From the NCBI RefSeq assembly GCF_000015205.1, contig NC_008701.1, forward strand, positions 1,491,436 through 1,555,435: a stretch of 64,000 nucleotides of DNA, in the 5' to 3' direction. The notes under the pieces were generated by a model. That model was not told the origin of the DNA and searched no databases. It saw only the letters and a program-made list of their open reading frames with translations. A program made the translations under genes and the position numbers. Source of the DNA: Pyrobaculum islandicum DSM 4184. Its GTDB lineage: Archaea; Thermoproteota; Thermoprotei; Thermoproteales; Thermoproteaceae. Positions within the stretch are counted from its first letter, which is position 1, and each line of letters begins with the position of its first letter. Shown here one piece after another: positions 23,863 through 32,641 of the stretch.

Positions 23863-25026
23863 TTAAGTGTGAATCTCCACAACGTCATTGTCAGAAAGCA
23901 CGTAATCGCGGCCCACGCGTTTGGGACTCTGCGGAAAGGTATCTCTCTTCCATACAACTGCGTATTTAAAAGTATCCACTAGGGAAGAGTGAATTAAAGC
24001 TGCAACATCTTTTACTGTGGAGCCGGCTTTTACTACAATTGGCTTTCTTACGTAGGACTTTGAATGTATAGGTTTTGTAAATACTCTGATTCTACCCGTG
24101 GTCTTTAAAAGATCCTCTAATAACCTTCTCCTATCTATATCACACGTCCTCAGATTCGCTATGTGATATAACACCCCGCTTTTAGTAAAGTACGCCGCTA
24201 ACTCCCCTGGGTTATATAAATCCGGCATGGTAACTATAGCTATTGTCGGCTTGAATTGCTTTTCAATATAAAGCGCTTCTTCGACGTCATCTAGTGTTAC
24301 ATATCCGCTTATATGTACCACCGCATGATAAATCCCATAGTCATTTAAGAGCTTTTTAACATCGTTTAAAGTCCCGCCGACTATCTGACCCTGGCCAACT
24401 ATCTGAATCCCTCCAAGACCCCGCCTCTCCACTTTCACGTAACTACGTGGGGGGTAGAGATATACGCCCTCTTCTTCAAAAAACTTAAAGATCCTTTCCA
24501 ATGTGCCTACTGCGCTATTCGCGCCTATGACAAGTAAAACAGCGTCTGCGTTTCTCACAGTTGCCAGAGTTATTGTATTAAGCTCGCTTTGTTCGTTCAA
24601 CACTAGACTCGGCGTTTTCACAAGTTGTATATAGACGCCGTCTTCTATATACATAGCGGGGACAGGTTCCGCCGTTGAAAAGGGCAAGTCATCTGGCTCT
24701 AGCGTAGTATTTGTAAGACAACGTAAGAGAGACGTCTTACCTGAACTAGGCGGACCAATAACAGCAACTTGTAAATCGCCTTCTTTAGCCACATAGAGGC
24801 GGGGGCCACCGCCACGTAATATACGTGTCTTTTCTCGTCTCTCCACAGCCTCTCTTCTTAACTCAGCAAGTCTGCGTCTAATGTGTTTAATTAACTTCTC
24901 CGTACCCTTATGCTTGGGTACTGTAGACAGAAACTCCTCCATAGCTCTAATTTTCTCCTCCACAGTTTTAGCCTCCATTACTTTTAACCAAGCAGCCTTA
25001 GCTTCCGCCGGCAAATTAGCGGGCAC
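23863..25026 (-). CDS. DRG/OBG-like GTPase with TGS domain and degenerate G motifs
   Basis: 387 residues, GTG start. An N-terminal helical region (1-70) is followed by a G domain with G1 GPPSSGKTS (91-99) and the switch region PDDLPFSTAEPVPAM. A C-terminal TGS domain ends VLSDNDVVEIHT. This is the DRG architecture linked to ribosomes. The G3 motif DTPG is replaced by KTPS (138-141), and no NKxD G4 is seen where TMPD occurs. GTP hydrolysis or guanine specificity may be lost. A TATA-like AAAACTAAAATTTC (about 25042-25055) lies about 24 nt upstream. Confidence 0.8.
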   Translation of the reverse strand: MPANLPAEAKAAWLKVMEAKTVEEKIRAMEEFLSTVPKHKGTEKLIKHIRRRLAELRREAVERREKTRILRGGGPRLYVAKEGDLQVAVIGPPSSGKTSLLRCLTNTTLEPDDLPFSTAEPVPAMYIEDGVYIQLVKTPSLVLNEQSELNTITLATVRNADAVLLVIGANSAVGTLERIFKFFEEEGVYLYPPRSYVKVERRGLGGIQIVGQGQIVGGTLNDVKKLLNDYGIYHAVVHISGYVTLDDVEEALYIEKQFKPTIAIVTMPDLYNPGELAAYFTKSGVLYHIANLRTCDIDRRRLLEDLLKTTGRIRVFTKPIHSKSYVRKPIVVKAGSTVKDVAALIHSSLVDTFKYAVVWKRDTFPQSPKRVGRDYVLSDNDVVEIHT

Positions 25027-25039
25027 AACAACAAAAGCG

Positions 25040-25258
25040 TATGAAATTTTAGTTTTACAACTGAAAGTCTCGTCCTTTAGGGTGGGGATATCCAGCGGCT
25101 TATAGTTATGGCAGAGGGGTTTGGGCGTTGTCTCTTGTCGGGGTTGTCGGCGGGTGTTGTGGTGGAGTGCCCCCCTCCCGCCAGAGGTAACCTAGCTACC
25201 GACAAAGATGTAGACGAGAAGAAACCCCGCCCTTCAGAGCAGGGAGCGCGGTCATATC
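25040..25258 (+). mobile_element. Short IS200/IS605-type relic
   Basis: The stretch begins with GTCTCGTCCTTTAGGGTGGGG (25066-25086), which resembles IS605-family termini. It ends with a hairpin block (CCCGCCCTTCAGAGCAGGG, about 25230-25248) whose bases match, inverted, 10100-10136 of the ileS-side relic. Between them an open frame encodes a TnpB-like tail (ECPPPARGNLATDKDVDEKK). About 220 bp in all, too short for a transposase. Its GC-rich sequence contrasts with the flanking genes. Confidence 0.5.
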
Positions 25259-25931
25259 AACGCCTTAGAAACTTTCTAATACGTTCTCTAGTTTCCTCGC
25301 GTGTACCGATCTCCGCCAGTTTGAAAAGATACGGAACAGCCTCCTCTACTACGTCTAGTAGCCAACGTCGAGGCTTTATATGTTCTTGTGTATAAACTGG
25401 CGGCGAAAATAACTTCTCTATGCTTAGACTGCCTATTTCAGACACTATTCCGAATGAAAGAGCTTCGCGTGTGTAAAATTCTCTATTCAACATAACTTTC
25501 AGATATCCTATAGGAAATAGTCGATTTCCTATAGCTATGGTGTACGGTGGAAACACCCCGAAGTTTATGCCTTGCAATGAGAACTTAATATTCTCGCTAG
25601 AGGCAATAACGTAGTCAGTAAAATATAGAAATTCTACCCCAAAGCCGTATACATCCCCAGTAACATATGCAATCACGCGGCCCGGACAGCTAAGGATCTT
25701 CTTCACGAATCTATGGATCTTAAAGAGATACTCTAAGACATCATCTTTATTTTGTAAAAATATAGAGAGGTCAAGACCTGAGGAAAACACAGGCCCTTCA
25801 TTAGTTACCAAGACATCTCTATCACAACTTACATTCATTAGTTGGTTTATCATCTCAAGCGAGAAGACGTTTCTCTTTTCGCCTGTTAATACCACCTTGA
25901 TATATTTACCAACTGTCTCAATTCTTACCAC
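25257..25931 (-). CDS. Enoyl-CoA hydratase/isomerase-family (crotonase) protein
   Basis: About 224 residues from the GTG at 25931. The crotonase fold is seen in VFSSGLDLSIF (CoA-binding and oxyanion-hole region), AYVTGDVYGFGVEFLYFTDYVIAS, and INFGVFPP. The canonical catalytic Glu positions are not clearly conserved, so the reaction is uncertain. The GTG at 25931 is preferred over the 25970 start because the AT-rich element at 25950-25962 then lies about 26 nt upstream. Its 3' end abuts the 25 kb IS relic. Divergent from icd. Confidence 0.7.
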   Translation of the reverse strand: MVRIETVGKYIKVVLTGEKRNVFSLEMINQLMNVSCDRDVLVTNEGPVFSSGLDLSIFLQNKDDVLEYLFKIHRFVKKILSCPGRVIAYVTGDVYGFGVEFLYFTDYVIASSENIKFSLQGINFGVFPPYTIAIGNRLFPIGYLKVMLNREFYTREALSFGIVSEIGSLSIEKLFSPPVYTQEHIKPRRWLLDVVEEAVPYLFKLAEIGTREETRERIRKFLRR

Positions 25932-25978
25932 AATATAGTCTAAATCAACGCATATTAAACTGTGATACAAACGCTCCT
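25932..25978. promoter_or_regulatory. Shared divergent promoter, crotonase and icd
   Basis: CATATTAAACT (25952-25962) lies about 22-26 nt before the icd ATG at 25979. On the minus strand it reads AGTTTAATATG and lies about 26 nt before the GTG at 25931. One AT-rich element may therefore serve both leaderless genes. This is a positional argument. Confidence 0.45.
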
Positions 25979-27295
25979 ATGTCCGTAGATATTGAAAAAA
26001 TCAAACGAGACATACCGAATTTAGTACCCTACGCCGGGAAATATGTAGATCCACCAGAGGGAGACTATGTAAAATACACAGGGCCAGGCCAACTTAAGGT
26101 TCCCGACAAGGTTATAATAGGCTATATAGAAGGCGACGGTATAGGCCCCGAAGTAGCCTACGCCGCAATTAAGGTAGCAAACGCCGCTGTAGAAAAGGCG
26201 TATGGCAAATCGAGAAAGGTCGTGTGGTACGAAGTTTTAGTTGGTGAAAAAGCAGAAAAAATACTTGGGAGTAGACTGCCAGAGCAAAGCATAGAGGTGC
26301 TTAAAAAAATAAGAGTCTTTCTTAAGGCGCCATTAGAGACTCCAGTAGGTGGAGGCTTCAGAAGTCTTAATGTCACATTACGTCAATTGTTTGACCTATA
26401 TGCGAACATAAGACCTGTGAAGTACTTCCCCGGTCTCCCATCACCACTTAAAAAACCCGAAGTTGACCTAGTGATTTTTAGAGAAAATACCGAAGATGTA
26501 TATGCCGGTATCGAATGGCCTTATAACAGCCCAGAGGCGGCTAAGCTTAGGGAATATCTAAAGAAAGAATTTGGTATAAATTTAAGAGACGACGCAGGTA
26601 TAGGCATAAAGCTTATAAGTAAATTCGGGACACAGAGAATTGCAAGACTAGCGCTGAAATTTGCAGTAGAAAACAAAAGACGAGTCGTAACTGTGATGCA
26701 CAAAGGAAATATCCAGAAATACACGGAGGGCGCCTTTAAAGAGTGGGCATTTGAAGTAGCGAGAAATGAGTTTAGAGAATATGTAGTGTTTGAAGACGAA
26801 CTTGCGCAATACGGCGGCCAAGTACCGCCTGGCAAAATCTTGGTGAATGACAGGATAGCAGACAACATGTTACAACAGCTCCTCACACGGACAAGAGAAT
26901 ACGACGTGATACTTGCCCCAAATTTAAACGGTGACTACGTATCTGACGAGGCGGCGGGGTTGGTAGGCGGCCTAGGCGTTGCACCAGGGATAGACGTAGG
27001 CGACTGGGGCATGATGGCGGAACCTGTACATGGAACTGCGCCAAAGTATAGAGGCAAAAACTATGTCAATCCCACTGCCACAATTCTCGCACTTGAGCTC
27101 CTCTTTAGATTTATTGGCTGGAGAGAAGCTGCTGAATTAATTACAAAGGGTATTGAGACGGCGTATAGGGAAGGTTATTTCACCGGCGATCTGGCGAGAC
27201 AGTTAGACGAAGAGGAAAGAAAACAAAGAGTTAAAGAGGTACTAGGCACACAAGAATTTGCAAACAAAGTGGTAGAGATTATAAAAAGTCTATAA
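25979..27295 (+). CDS. icd: Isocitrate dehydrogenase
   Basis: 438 residues. Oxidises isocitrate to 2-oxoglutarate in the TCA cycle. Residues binding isocitrate lie in GGGFRSLNVTLRQLFDLYANIRPV (positions 122-145 approx.). IFRENTEDVYAGIEW and NDRIADNMLQQLLTR carry the Tyr/Lys and Asp catalytic ligands. AEPVHGTAPKY marks the coenzyme pocket, with K and Y residues usual for NADP specificity. ATG with a TATA-like element at 25952-25962. Convergent with the GNAT gene (1 nt gap). Confidence 0.95.
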   Translation: MSVDIEKIKRDIPNLVPYAGKYVDPPEGDYVKYTGPGQLKVPDKVIIGYIEGDGIGPEVAYAAIKVANAAVEKAYGKSRKVVWYEVLVGEKAEKILGSRLPEQSIEVLKKIRVFLKAPLETPVGGGFRSLNVTLRQLFDLYANIRPVKYFPGLPSPLKKPEVDLVIFRENTEDVYAGIEWPYNSPEAAKLREYLKKEFGINLRDDAGIGIKLISKFGTQRIARLALKFAVENKRRVVTVMHKGNIQKYTEGAFKEWAFEVARNEFREYVVFEDELAQYGGQVPPGKILVNDRIADNMLQQLLTRTREYDVILAPNLNGDYVSDEAAGLVGGLGVAPGIDVGDWGMMAEPVHGTAPKYRGKNYVNPTATILALELLFRFIGWREAAELITKGIETAYREGYFTGDLARQLDEEERKQRVKEVLGTQEFANKVVEIIKSL

Positions 27296-27296
27296 A

Positions 27297-27770
27297 TTAG
27301 ACTTCTTTCGCAAATATATACTCCACAGGTCTAAAACCCATCTTTTTATAGAAGTTTATTGCAATTTCATTTAACGCAGGAAATGATGCCATGATAATCT
27401 CAGCGCCTTTCCTCCTTAGCTGTTCGATACCCTCTATCATTAATCTCTTACCAATGCCTCTTCTCCTATACTCAGGTAATATGTAGAACTCCTTTATTAC
27501 ACCTGCGTATTTAGGCTTGTAGAAAATCCTATCCTCCACATCGCCCTTAAGCATGCCTACAACCTTGGATCCTTCTATAGCCACAAGTAAGACCGATGTG
27601 GGACTAGCCATAGAATCTTCGAGATATTTTCTCGTAGCTTGTTCAATATCCGGAGCTACCTCAAGCAGCGGGTCGAATTCTGCATTAAGACGCTTTAACC
27701 TAACGACCAACTGTACTAATGCATCAAGGTCTTCTTTAGTGGCAGGTCTTATTACTAGAGTTGGATACAT
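27297..27770 (-). CDS. GNAT-family N-acetyltransferase
   Basis: 157 residues. The acetyl-CoA-binding motif is EFYILPEYRRRGIGKRLMIEGI (Q/R-x-x-G-x-G/A), preceded by VLLVAIEGSKVVGMLKG. The end INFYKKMGFRPVEYIF is the usual motif B. The substrate is unknown; candidates include protein N-termini or small amines. Convergent with icd. An AT-rich spacer of about 150 bp without other features separates it from nmd3. Confidence 0.85.
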   Translation of the reverse strand: MYPTLVIRPATKEDLDALVQLVVRLKRLNAEFDPLLEVAPDIEQATRKYLEDSMASPTSVLLVAIEGSKVVGMLKGDVEDRIFYKPKYAGVIKEFYILPEYRRRGIGKRLMIEGIEQLRRKGAEIIMASFPALNEIAINFYKKMGFRPVEYIFAKEV

Positions 27771-27921
27771 ATAGAGAGAATTTTGTGATATTTTTAAATA
27801 TTTGCAATAAGCCTAAAATAAGAGCAAATATGTTTTAAAGATAGAATAATTAAAATATAAGAGTTTAATATTGATTGTATGAGATTACAAATCCATAATA
27901 ATATATCATTTAGTTTTTATA

Positions 27922-28785
27922 CTATTCAATAAAGACTATGTTACTATTTATAAATTTCGAAATAGTTACGTTTTCAATTTTTTTAGTTTTTTTATTATAT
28001 AGACTTATAAACTTATTATTTATGTGTATAATGGTTAATTCTTCGTCTCCCATTCTTATTATATCGCCTGGTTTATATGTGAGAATACGTAGGGAATATG
28101 TCATATGGTATACTTTTTTACTATTTTTCACACCTACAACTTTTGCCGACTCTATAACATGACTTGGAAACTCTTTGTGTAATACGTAAGTTAAATGACG
28201 TGCCAGACTTATAGAAGTCGTGTATATATCAATTCCGTTTTCCATAAACTCTATATTACTTATATGGCCTACTTTTTTCTCTCTTAGTTTAAACCGTTCA
28301 TGTTCTATTATGGCTAAAATCTTCTTTTTAAGCTGTTCATCTAATCCCCTTGGTATTGTACGTATCTGCAATAATGCAACCTCTTTTTTACTTAGAATTT
28401 CTTTACAATAATTACAAATATCATAGTTATATTTTATAAAAAACTTATATGTTAAAGCCCGCGGGAGTATATGCGGATGCGGAGAACCCCTTACGGTCAC
28501 AGTTATAGTAACACCCTCTTTGTTCTCAGATATTTCCAAGTTCTCTACTAAGCCCCTTACAACTCCCTTTTCAGTAAGAACTTTTCTAAAAAAGTTTGTC
28601 TTTTCTACTTTTTCTGTCTTTATCCATCTACCCTTTAGGAAGATAGCCCCGCAGAATTTACACTTTAGTAACGTACTATCAAATAGACTTATGAGGGGAT
28701 GTCTCTCTATATAACACTCCTCACACATGCCCTCAATTAGTCTATCAACAAGGCGGCCGCAGTAAGGACAAGGTACTTTAGCCAC
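27922..28785 (-). CDS. NMD3-like ribosomal protein
   Basis: 287 residues. The N-terminus has the NMD3 zinc region CPYCGRLVDRLIEGMCEECYIERHP, plus CKFCGAIFLKGRWI and CNYCKEILSKKE. In eukaryotes NMD3 is the 60S export adaptor. In archaea it is a predicted 50S-binding factor of unknown role. The GTG start overlaps the methyltransferase stop by 8 nt. The C-terminal half is rich in Ile, Lys and Asn codons ending in A/T, fitting the AT-rich 28 kb stretch. Confidence 0.85.
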   Translation of the reverse strand: MAKVPCPYCGRLVDRLIEGMCEECYIERHPLISLFDSTLLKCKFCGAIFLKGRWIKTEKVEKTNFFRKVLTEKGVVRGLVENLEISENKEGVTITVTVRGSPHPHILPRALTYKFFIKYNYDICNYCKEILSKKEVALLQIRTIPRGLDEQLKKKILAIIEHERFKLREKKVGHISNIEFMENGIDIYTTSISLARHLTYVLHKEFPSHVIESAKVVGVKNSKKVYHMTYSLRILTYKPGDIIRMGDEELTIIHINNKFISLYNKKTKKIENVTISKFINSNIVFIE

Positions 28786-29737
28786 GGCTGTAATTACGTC
28801 TTTCTAAAAATTTTCTAACCTCTAACGCTATGACGTATGCTAGAGGTGGGGGGACGCTTTCTCCCACTTGGTTATATTGTGCATCTTTTGAACCATAGAA
28901 CACATAGTCGTCTGGATACCCCATGAGTCTTGCTTGTTCGCGTACAGTTAGAATTCTATGTTCCTCTGGGTGTACAAATCGTCTAGAGCCCATAACTGTA
29001 GGAGCTATATCATCCCATATGAGTCTTATATAGTTCTCATAGAATCCCACGGCACCTTTATATCTCATGAGGGCCTCGCCTGGCTTGAGCCTAGTTATCC
29101 TCTGTTGTTTCTTGGGGCTGAGACTCACTGTCTCGTGATTTGGGAGTTGTCCGCTATCTGGAGGCGGCATATCTCCTATAGCTTCTCTAACTGTAACCCG
29201 ACGTGTTTTCGGCGGCTTAATTTCTATGTTTGAAATAAAGACTCGACGACGCCGGCTGGGAACTCCATAGTCTTCTGCATGAAGTATGTTAAAATACACA
29301 TGGTAACCCACTCTTTTGAATTCTCTCTCAATGTAGCTTTTCAAAGGCTCTTCCGCCAACGCGGCGACATTCTCCATTACAAAAACCTCGGGCCCTAACT
29401 CTCCTACTAATCTGATAAATTCTAAAGTCAACTGGCCGGCCGGATCTACATAAAGCCTATCTGCTGGATCCTCCATCCTGTTGGGGTTTGCGGCTGTAAA
29501 AGGCTCGCAAGGCGGGCTACCGATAATGATTTTTATCTCCCCGCCGTATTTAACTAAGTCTTTATAATCCACATTTGCTACATCTTCCTGGAGAACGACC
29601 GTATTTTGATGGTTTGCGCTGTAGGTGCGGGCGGCGTCTCTATCTATTTCAACTGCTACCTTTATCTTAAAACCCGCCTTTCTGAACCCTAACCCAAATC
29701 CACCAGCACCAGAGAAAATATCGGCAACATTGTACAC
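28778..29737 (-). CDS. DNA cytosine-5 methyltransferase
   Basis: 319 residues. Motif I is DIFSGAGGFGLGF (6-18), motif IV GSPPCEPF with catalytic Cys77, motif VI MENV (121-124), motif VIII PSRRRRVFI and motif X YNQVGESVPPPLA. All key m5C motifs are intact. The target recognition domain is short (about 75 residues between VIII and IX), so the site is likely 4-6 bp; it cannot be read from sequence. GTG start. Divergent from a nuclease-like gene with 46 bp between starts, which suggests a restriction-modification pair. The stop overlaps nmd3 by 8 nt. Confidence 0.93.
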   Translation of the reverse strand: MYNVADIFSGAGGFGLGFRKAGFKIKVAVEIDRDAARTYSANHQNTVVLQEDVANVDYKDLVKYGGEIKIIIGSPPCEPFTAANPNRMEDPADRLYVDPAGQLTLEFIRLVGELGPEVFVMENVAALAEEPLKSYIEREFKRVGYHVYFNILHAEDYGVPSRRRRVFISNIEIKPPKTRRVTVREAIGDMPPPDSGQLPNHETVSLSPKKQQRITRLKPGEALMRYKGAVGFYENYIRLIWDDIAPTVMGSRRFVHPEEHRILTVREQARLMGYPDDYVFYGSKDAQYNQVGESVPPPLAYVIALEVRKFLERRNYSRG

Positions 29738-29783
29738 CGGTTTATAGTGAGTAATTTATTTATATACACAGTCCCTAGGTTTT
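29738..29783. promoter_or_regulatory. Shared divergent promoter, methyltransferase and nuclease
   Basis: The AT-rich run GTAATTTATTTATATACAC (29751-29769) is centred about 25 nt from both start codons (29737 and 29784). Both genes would be leaderless and use the same TATA region in opposite directions. Such sharing is common for co-regulated restriction-modification genes. Confidence 0.45.
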
Positions 29784-30383
29784 ATGGGTTTTTCCAAGCT
29801 GTTAAAAATGCGTATTAGTGACATAGTTAAATTGGAAAAACCCGATGTGTTAAGCTCACGCTATGGCAAAGCGTTTGAAAAAGCAGTTCTCGCGTTAATA
29901 AAAGCAAAAGATGCTGTAGTTGCAATACGCACCTTTATAGAAAACTACGGCGAGCCACATAGCGGCGCCTTTAGTAAACTGTTGAAACTTATGCCGTGGG
30001 CAAAAAGGGTGGTAGAAATAGAGCCAGCACCACCTGTTACACTTCGCATAGACGATGTTGTCATAACCGCGCAGACGGATTTTATAGTGAAATATGACGA
30101 TGGGAGAAAAGAGCTCATAGAACTGAAATCTCATATTATAAGGAGTGGCGAGTGGAAAATCAAGTCAGAGTGGTCTCTGGCCACGAAAATAATGCGTATG
30201 ATATATAGGAAAGCAGGCTATAACTACCCTCTGAGACTCATATATTTTGTTGAAAAAAATGGAAAAGTTGTGCCAGAAGAGGAAGTCTTTGTGTATCCAA
30301 ACGAAGACAAAGACGATGAAACCTTAATGAGAGTACTACGGGAGAGAGTTAAGAGCGTTGTAAACAAGCAAACTTCTGCGTAG
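29784..30383 (+). CDS. PD-(D/E)XK-type nuclease-like protein
   Basis: 199 residues. The core TAQTDFIVKYDDGRKELIELKSH (D99, E113, K115) matches the D-(x)n-E-x-K active site of RecB/Cas4/restriction-type nucleases. An upstream Glu in GKAFEKAV (about 29-36) could supply the helix ligand. A helix after the core (SLATKIMRMIYRKAG) stands in for the QxxxY helix. No iron-sulphur Cys as in Cas4. It is divergent from the C5 methyltransferase over 46 bp, so a restriction endonuclease role is inferred. Convergent overlap of 35 nt with the next gene. Confidence 0.6.
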   Translation: MGFSKLLKMRISDIVKLEKPDVLSSRYGKAFEKAVLALIKAKDAVVAIRTFIENYGEPHSGAFSKLLKLMPWAKRVVEIEPAPPVTLRIDDVVITAQTDFIVKYDDGRKELIELKSHIIRSGEWKIKSEWSLATKIMRMIYRKAGYNYPLRLIYFVEKNGKVVPEEEVFVYPNEDKDDETLMRVLRERVKSVVNKQTSA

Positions 30384-30654
30384 CTAATTCGTGCGCCAAC
30401 TTAATTATACCTACTGCAACCTCTAACTTATCTAAATGGTTTGGCTGTATCACGGCATTTTCATCGCCAATCATATATTCTATAACACAATCTTCTTCAT
30501 CAGACCATGAAAATATTATAAACGTATAGAACCCCTCTCTCAGCTGTATTTGGGCAAAAGCCTCATATTGTCTCCATTCCACGGTAAATGCTTCTATCTC
30601 TTTATCTATCTTTTCCTCCAGTTCTCTAAAGTACTCTTCTACCTTCTGCCGCAT
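30349..30654 (-). CDS. Small acidic hypothetical protein
   Basis: 101 residues. An N-terminal acidic coiled coil (VEEYFRELEEKIDKEIEAF) is followed by a mixed domain (AQIQLREGFYTFIIFSWSDEEDCVIEYMIG). Its C-terminal codons overlap the nuclease-like gene by 35 nt on the opposite strand. I see no known motif. An accessory or immunity role is only a positional guess. Confidence 0.45.
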   Translation of the reverse strand: MRQKVEEYFRELEEKIDKEIEAFTVEWRQYEAFAQIQLREGFYTFIIFSWSDEEDCVIEYMIGDENAVIQPNHLDKLEVAVGIIKLAHELATQKFACLQRS

Positions 30655-30701
30655 GTATAGCTTTAGACCTCTCTTTAAATAGATTGGATTTTTTATAGAA
30701 C

Positions 30702-32258
30702 GTGCCGATTATAGAAATAGCCAAATTCGACTTGGAAAGACTCGCCAACATAAAATTTGAGGAGGCCGCCAAACTGTTGGAGTACGTAAAGTGTGAAATA
30801 GAGGAGGACGTCGGCGAGAAGGTTAGGCTAGAGGTATCTCATGATCGCCCAGATCATTTCTCTGTAGAGGGCTTGGCGAGAACGCTCAAGGGTATTGCCG
30901 AAGTTGAAGTCGGGTTGCCGCGTATAACGTTATTACAGTCTTCTATAGAACTTAAGGCCGAGTACATCGAAGAGAGGCCCTACATATCCATGGCCGTAGT
31001 CCGTGGAGTTAAGCTAGACAATGAAGCTATAAGACAACTCATACAGCTACAGGAAAAGCTACACGACACTTACGGGAGAGGGAGAAGGAGATTTGCAATT
31101 GGTTTCTATGATATCTCGAAGATAAAGCCGCCAATATATTACAAAAGAGTTAGCCAGGAGGATGAATACGTACCCCTGGGATTTGATAAGCCGGTGAAGA
31201 TATCGGAGATGTATAAACTTACAGAACAAGGCATTAAGTATTCGACCCTTATAAACAAAGAACGGCCACCTGCATTAGTCGACAGCGCGGGACAGATTAT
31301 GGTCATAATACCAGTATTAGGTTCCGAGTGTTGTAAAATCACCGAAGATACACATGACGTCTTGATAGATGTCACAGGTACAGACTTACGCGCTATAAAC
31401 AACGTAATGTCAATATTAATTTATGCGCTCTTAGAACGTAGTTCCACGAAGACCGTGGAGATAATTACAGGAGGACATGCATACAGACATACATACCACA
31501 GAATTGTCGTTGACTTAGAGAATATCAACGACCTGTTAGGCATTAGACTTAGTATACAAGACTTCGTAAAACTCGTGGAAAAAGCCCGCCTTAGTTACCA
31601 AGAGGGGGGAGTTCTAGCGCCTCCATATAGGATAAATATGTTATCTTGGGTTGATGTTGCAGAAGAGGTGGCAATTATGTTAGGTTATAATAACTTCCCA
31701 AGAGAAGCGCCTAAAATTTCGACAAGCGGAAAGCGTCATATAACTGAGGTGTTAACAGAAGAGGTGCGAAGGATACTACTATCAATGGGTTTCGTGGAGG
31801 TGAATAACTACGTGTTGACAGACAGCTCCATTGCCAATATATGCAAGCCTGCTCACATCATTAACCCTATCTCAGAGCTATATGGTTATGTGAGGTGTTC
31901 CATGATCACGCAATTAATCGTAACTGCCTCGACAATGAGAAGAAAAGAGATAAAACTATTCGAAGTAGGTGACGTTGTAGAAAATGGCAGAACTTGGAGA
32001 GATGCGACATTTTTATTGAGTCGAGACGGCGTAACTTTAACCGACGGGCTCTCTGTAATTAAAACACTATGTAATCGCTTAGGTTTTACCTGTCAAATAT
32101 CGGAAACGTCATTAGAATGGGGGATTCCAAATAGAGCGGCGAGTATAAGAGGCGATGTAGTTGGATATATTGCAGAGGTAAATCCAGGACTACTACTAAA
32201 ACTAAGACATACGCTCCCTACCGTCGTAGGAGTGTTGAGACTTGAAAACATTAAATAG
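30702..32258 (+). CDS. pheT: Phenylalanyl-tRNA synthetase beta subunit
   Basis: 518 residues, the compact archaeal/eukaryotic form without the N-terminal tRNA-binding-like domain. VSHDRPDHFSVEGLARTLKG marks the beta N-terminal part. The B3/B4 editing region contains RFAIGFYDISKIKPPIYYKR. The C-terminal core has the degenerate class II fold (FVEVNNYVLTDSS, NPISELYGYVRCSM). It pairs with PheS, which is not in the window. GTG start. The stop (TAG) shares one base with the next GTG. Confidence 0.93.
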   Translation: MPIIEIAKFDLERLANIKFEEAAKLLEYVKCEIEEDVGEKVRLEVSHDRPDHFSVEGLARTLKGIAEVEVGLPRITLLQSSIELKAEYIEERPYISMAVVRGVKLDNEAIRQLIQLQEKLHDTYGRGRRRFAIGFYDISKIKPPIYYKRVSQEDEYVPLGFDKPVKISEMYKLTEQGIKYSTLINKERPPALVDSAGQIMVIIPVLGSECCKITEDTHDVLIDVTGTDLRAINNVMSILIYALLERSSTKTVEIITGGHAYRHTYHRIVVDLENINDLLGIRLSIQDFVKLVEKARLSYQEGGVLAPPYRINMLSWVDVAEEVAIMLGYNNFPREAPKISTSGKRHITEVLTEEVRRILLSMGFVEVNNYVLTDSSIANICKPAHIINPISELYGYVRCSMITQLIVTASTMRRKEIKLFEVGDVVENGRTWRDATFLLSRDGVTLTDGLSVIKTLCNRLGFTCQISETSLEWGIPNRAASIRGDVVGYIAEVNPGLLLKLRHTLPTVVGVLRLENIK

Positions 32259-32641
32259 TGGATGTGTATACTGGGGGTATGTCTGACGACATAGATGTTA
32301 TAATTAGGAGAAAAGCACTTGAACTTGCCAAAAGCAAGATTAGAGAAAGTACGCAACATCCTAAGAGAATCTTAACAGACGAGGAGGCTATAAGAATTGT
32401 AAAAAGTATTACAACAGGCGAGCGAGCCGCCGAGATTATAGACAACGCATTAACACTCTACAAGCCTCATGTCGTTGCGATATTTAGAAAAATAGCTGAA
32501 CTTCACCTCCAAGGCATCATTAGAGAACTAGCCGATTACGAACTATATGAGCTATTGCTAAGAGCTGGTTTTAAAGTGCCTGTAAAAACCGAGATAAAGA
32601 TTGTCAGACATGGAAGAGAATACAAGATAGGAGAAAGTTAA
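32258..32641 (+). CDS. Helical hypothetical protein downstream of pheT
   Basis: 127 residues from the GTG that overlaps the pheT stop by one base. An ATG at 32279 (MSDDID) is an equally good start. The protein is mainly helical and basic (IIRRKALELAKSKIRESTQHPKRILTDEEAIRIVKS). It contains LADYELYELLLRAGFKVPVKTEIKIVRHGREYKIG at its end, like a small nucleic-acid-binding tail. Family not recognised. Convergent 4 nt overlap with the zinc-ribbon gene. Confidence 0.6.
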   Translation: MDVYTGGMSDDIDVIIRRKALELAKSKIRESTQHPKRILTDEEAIRIVKSITTGERAAEIIDNALTLYKPHVVAIFRKIAELHLQGIIRELADYELYELLLRAGFKVPVKTEIKIVRHGREYKIGES

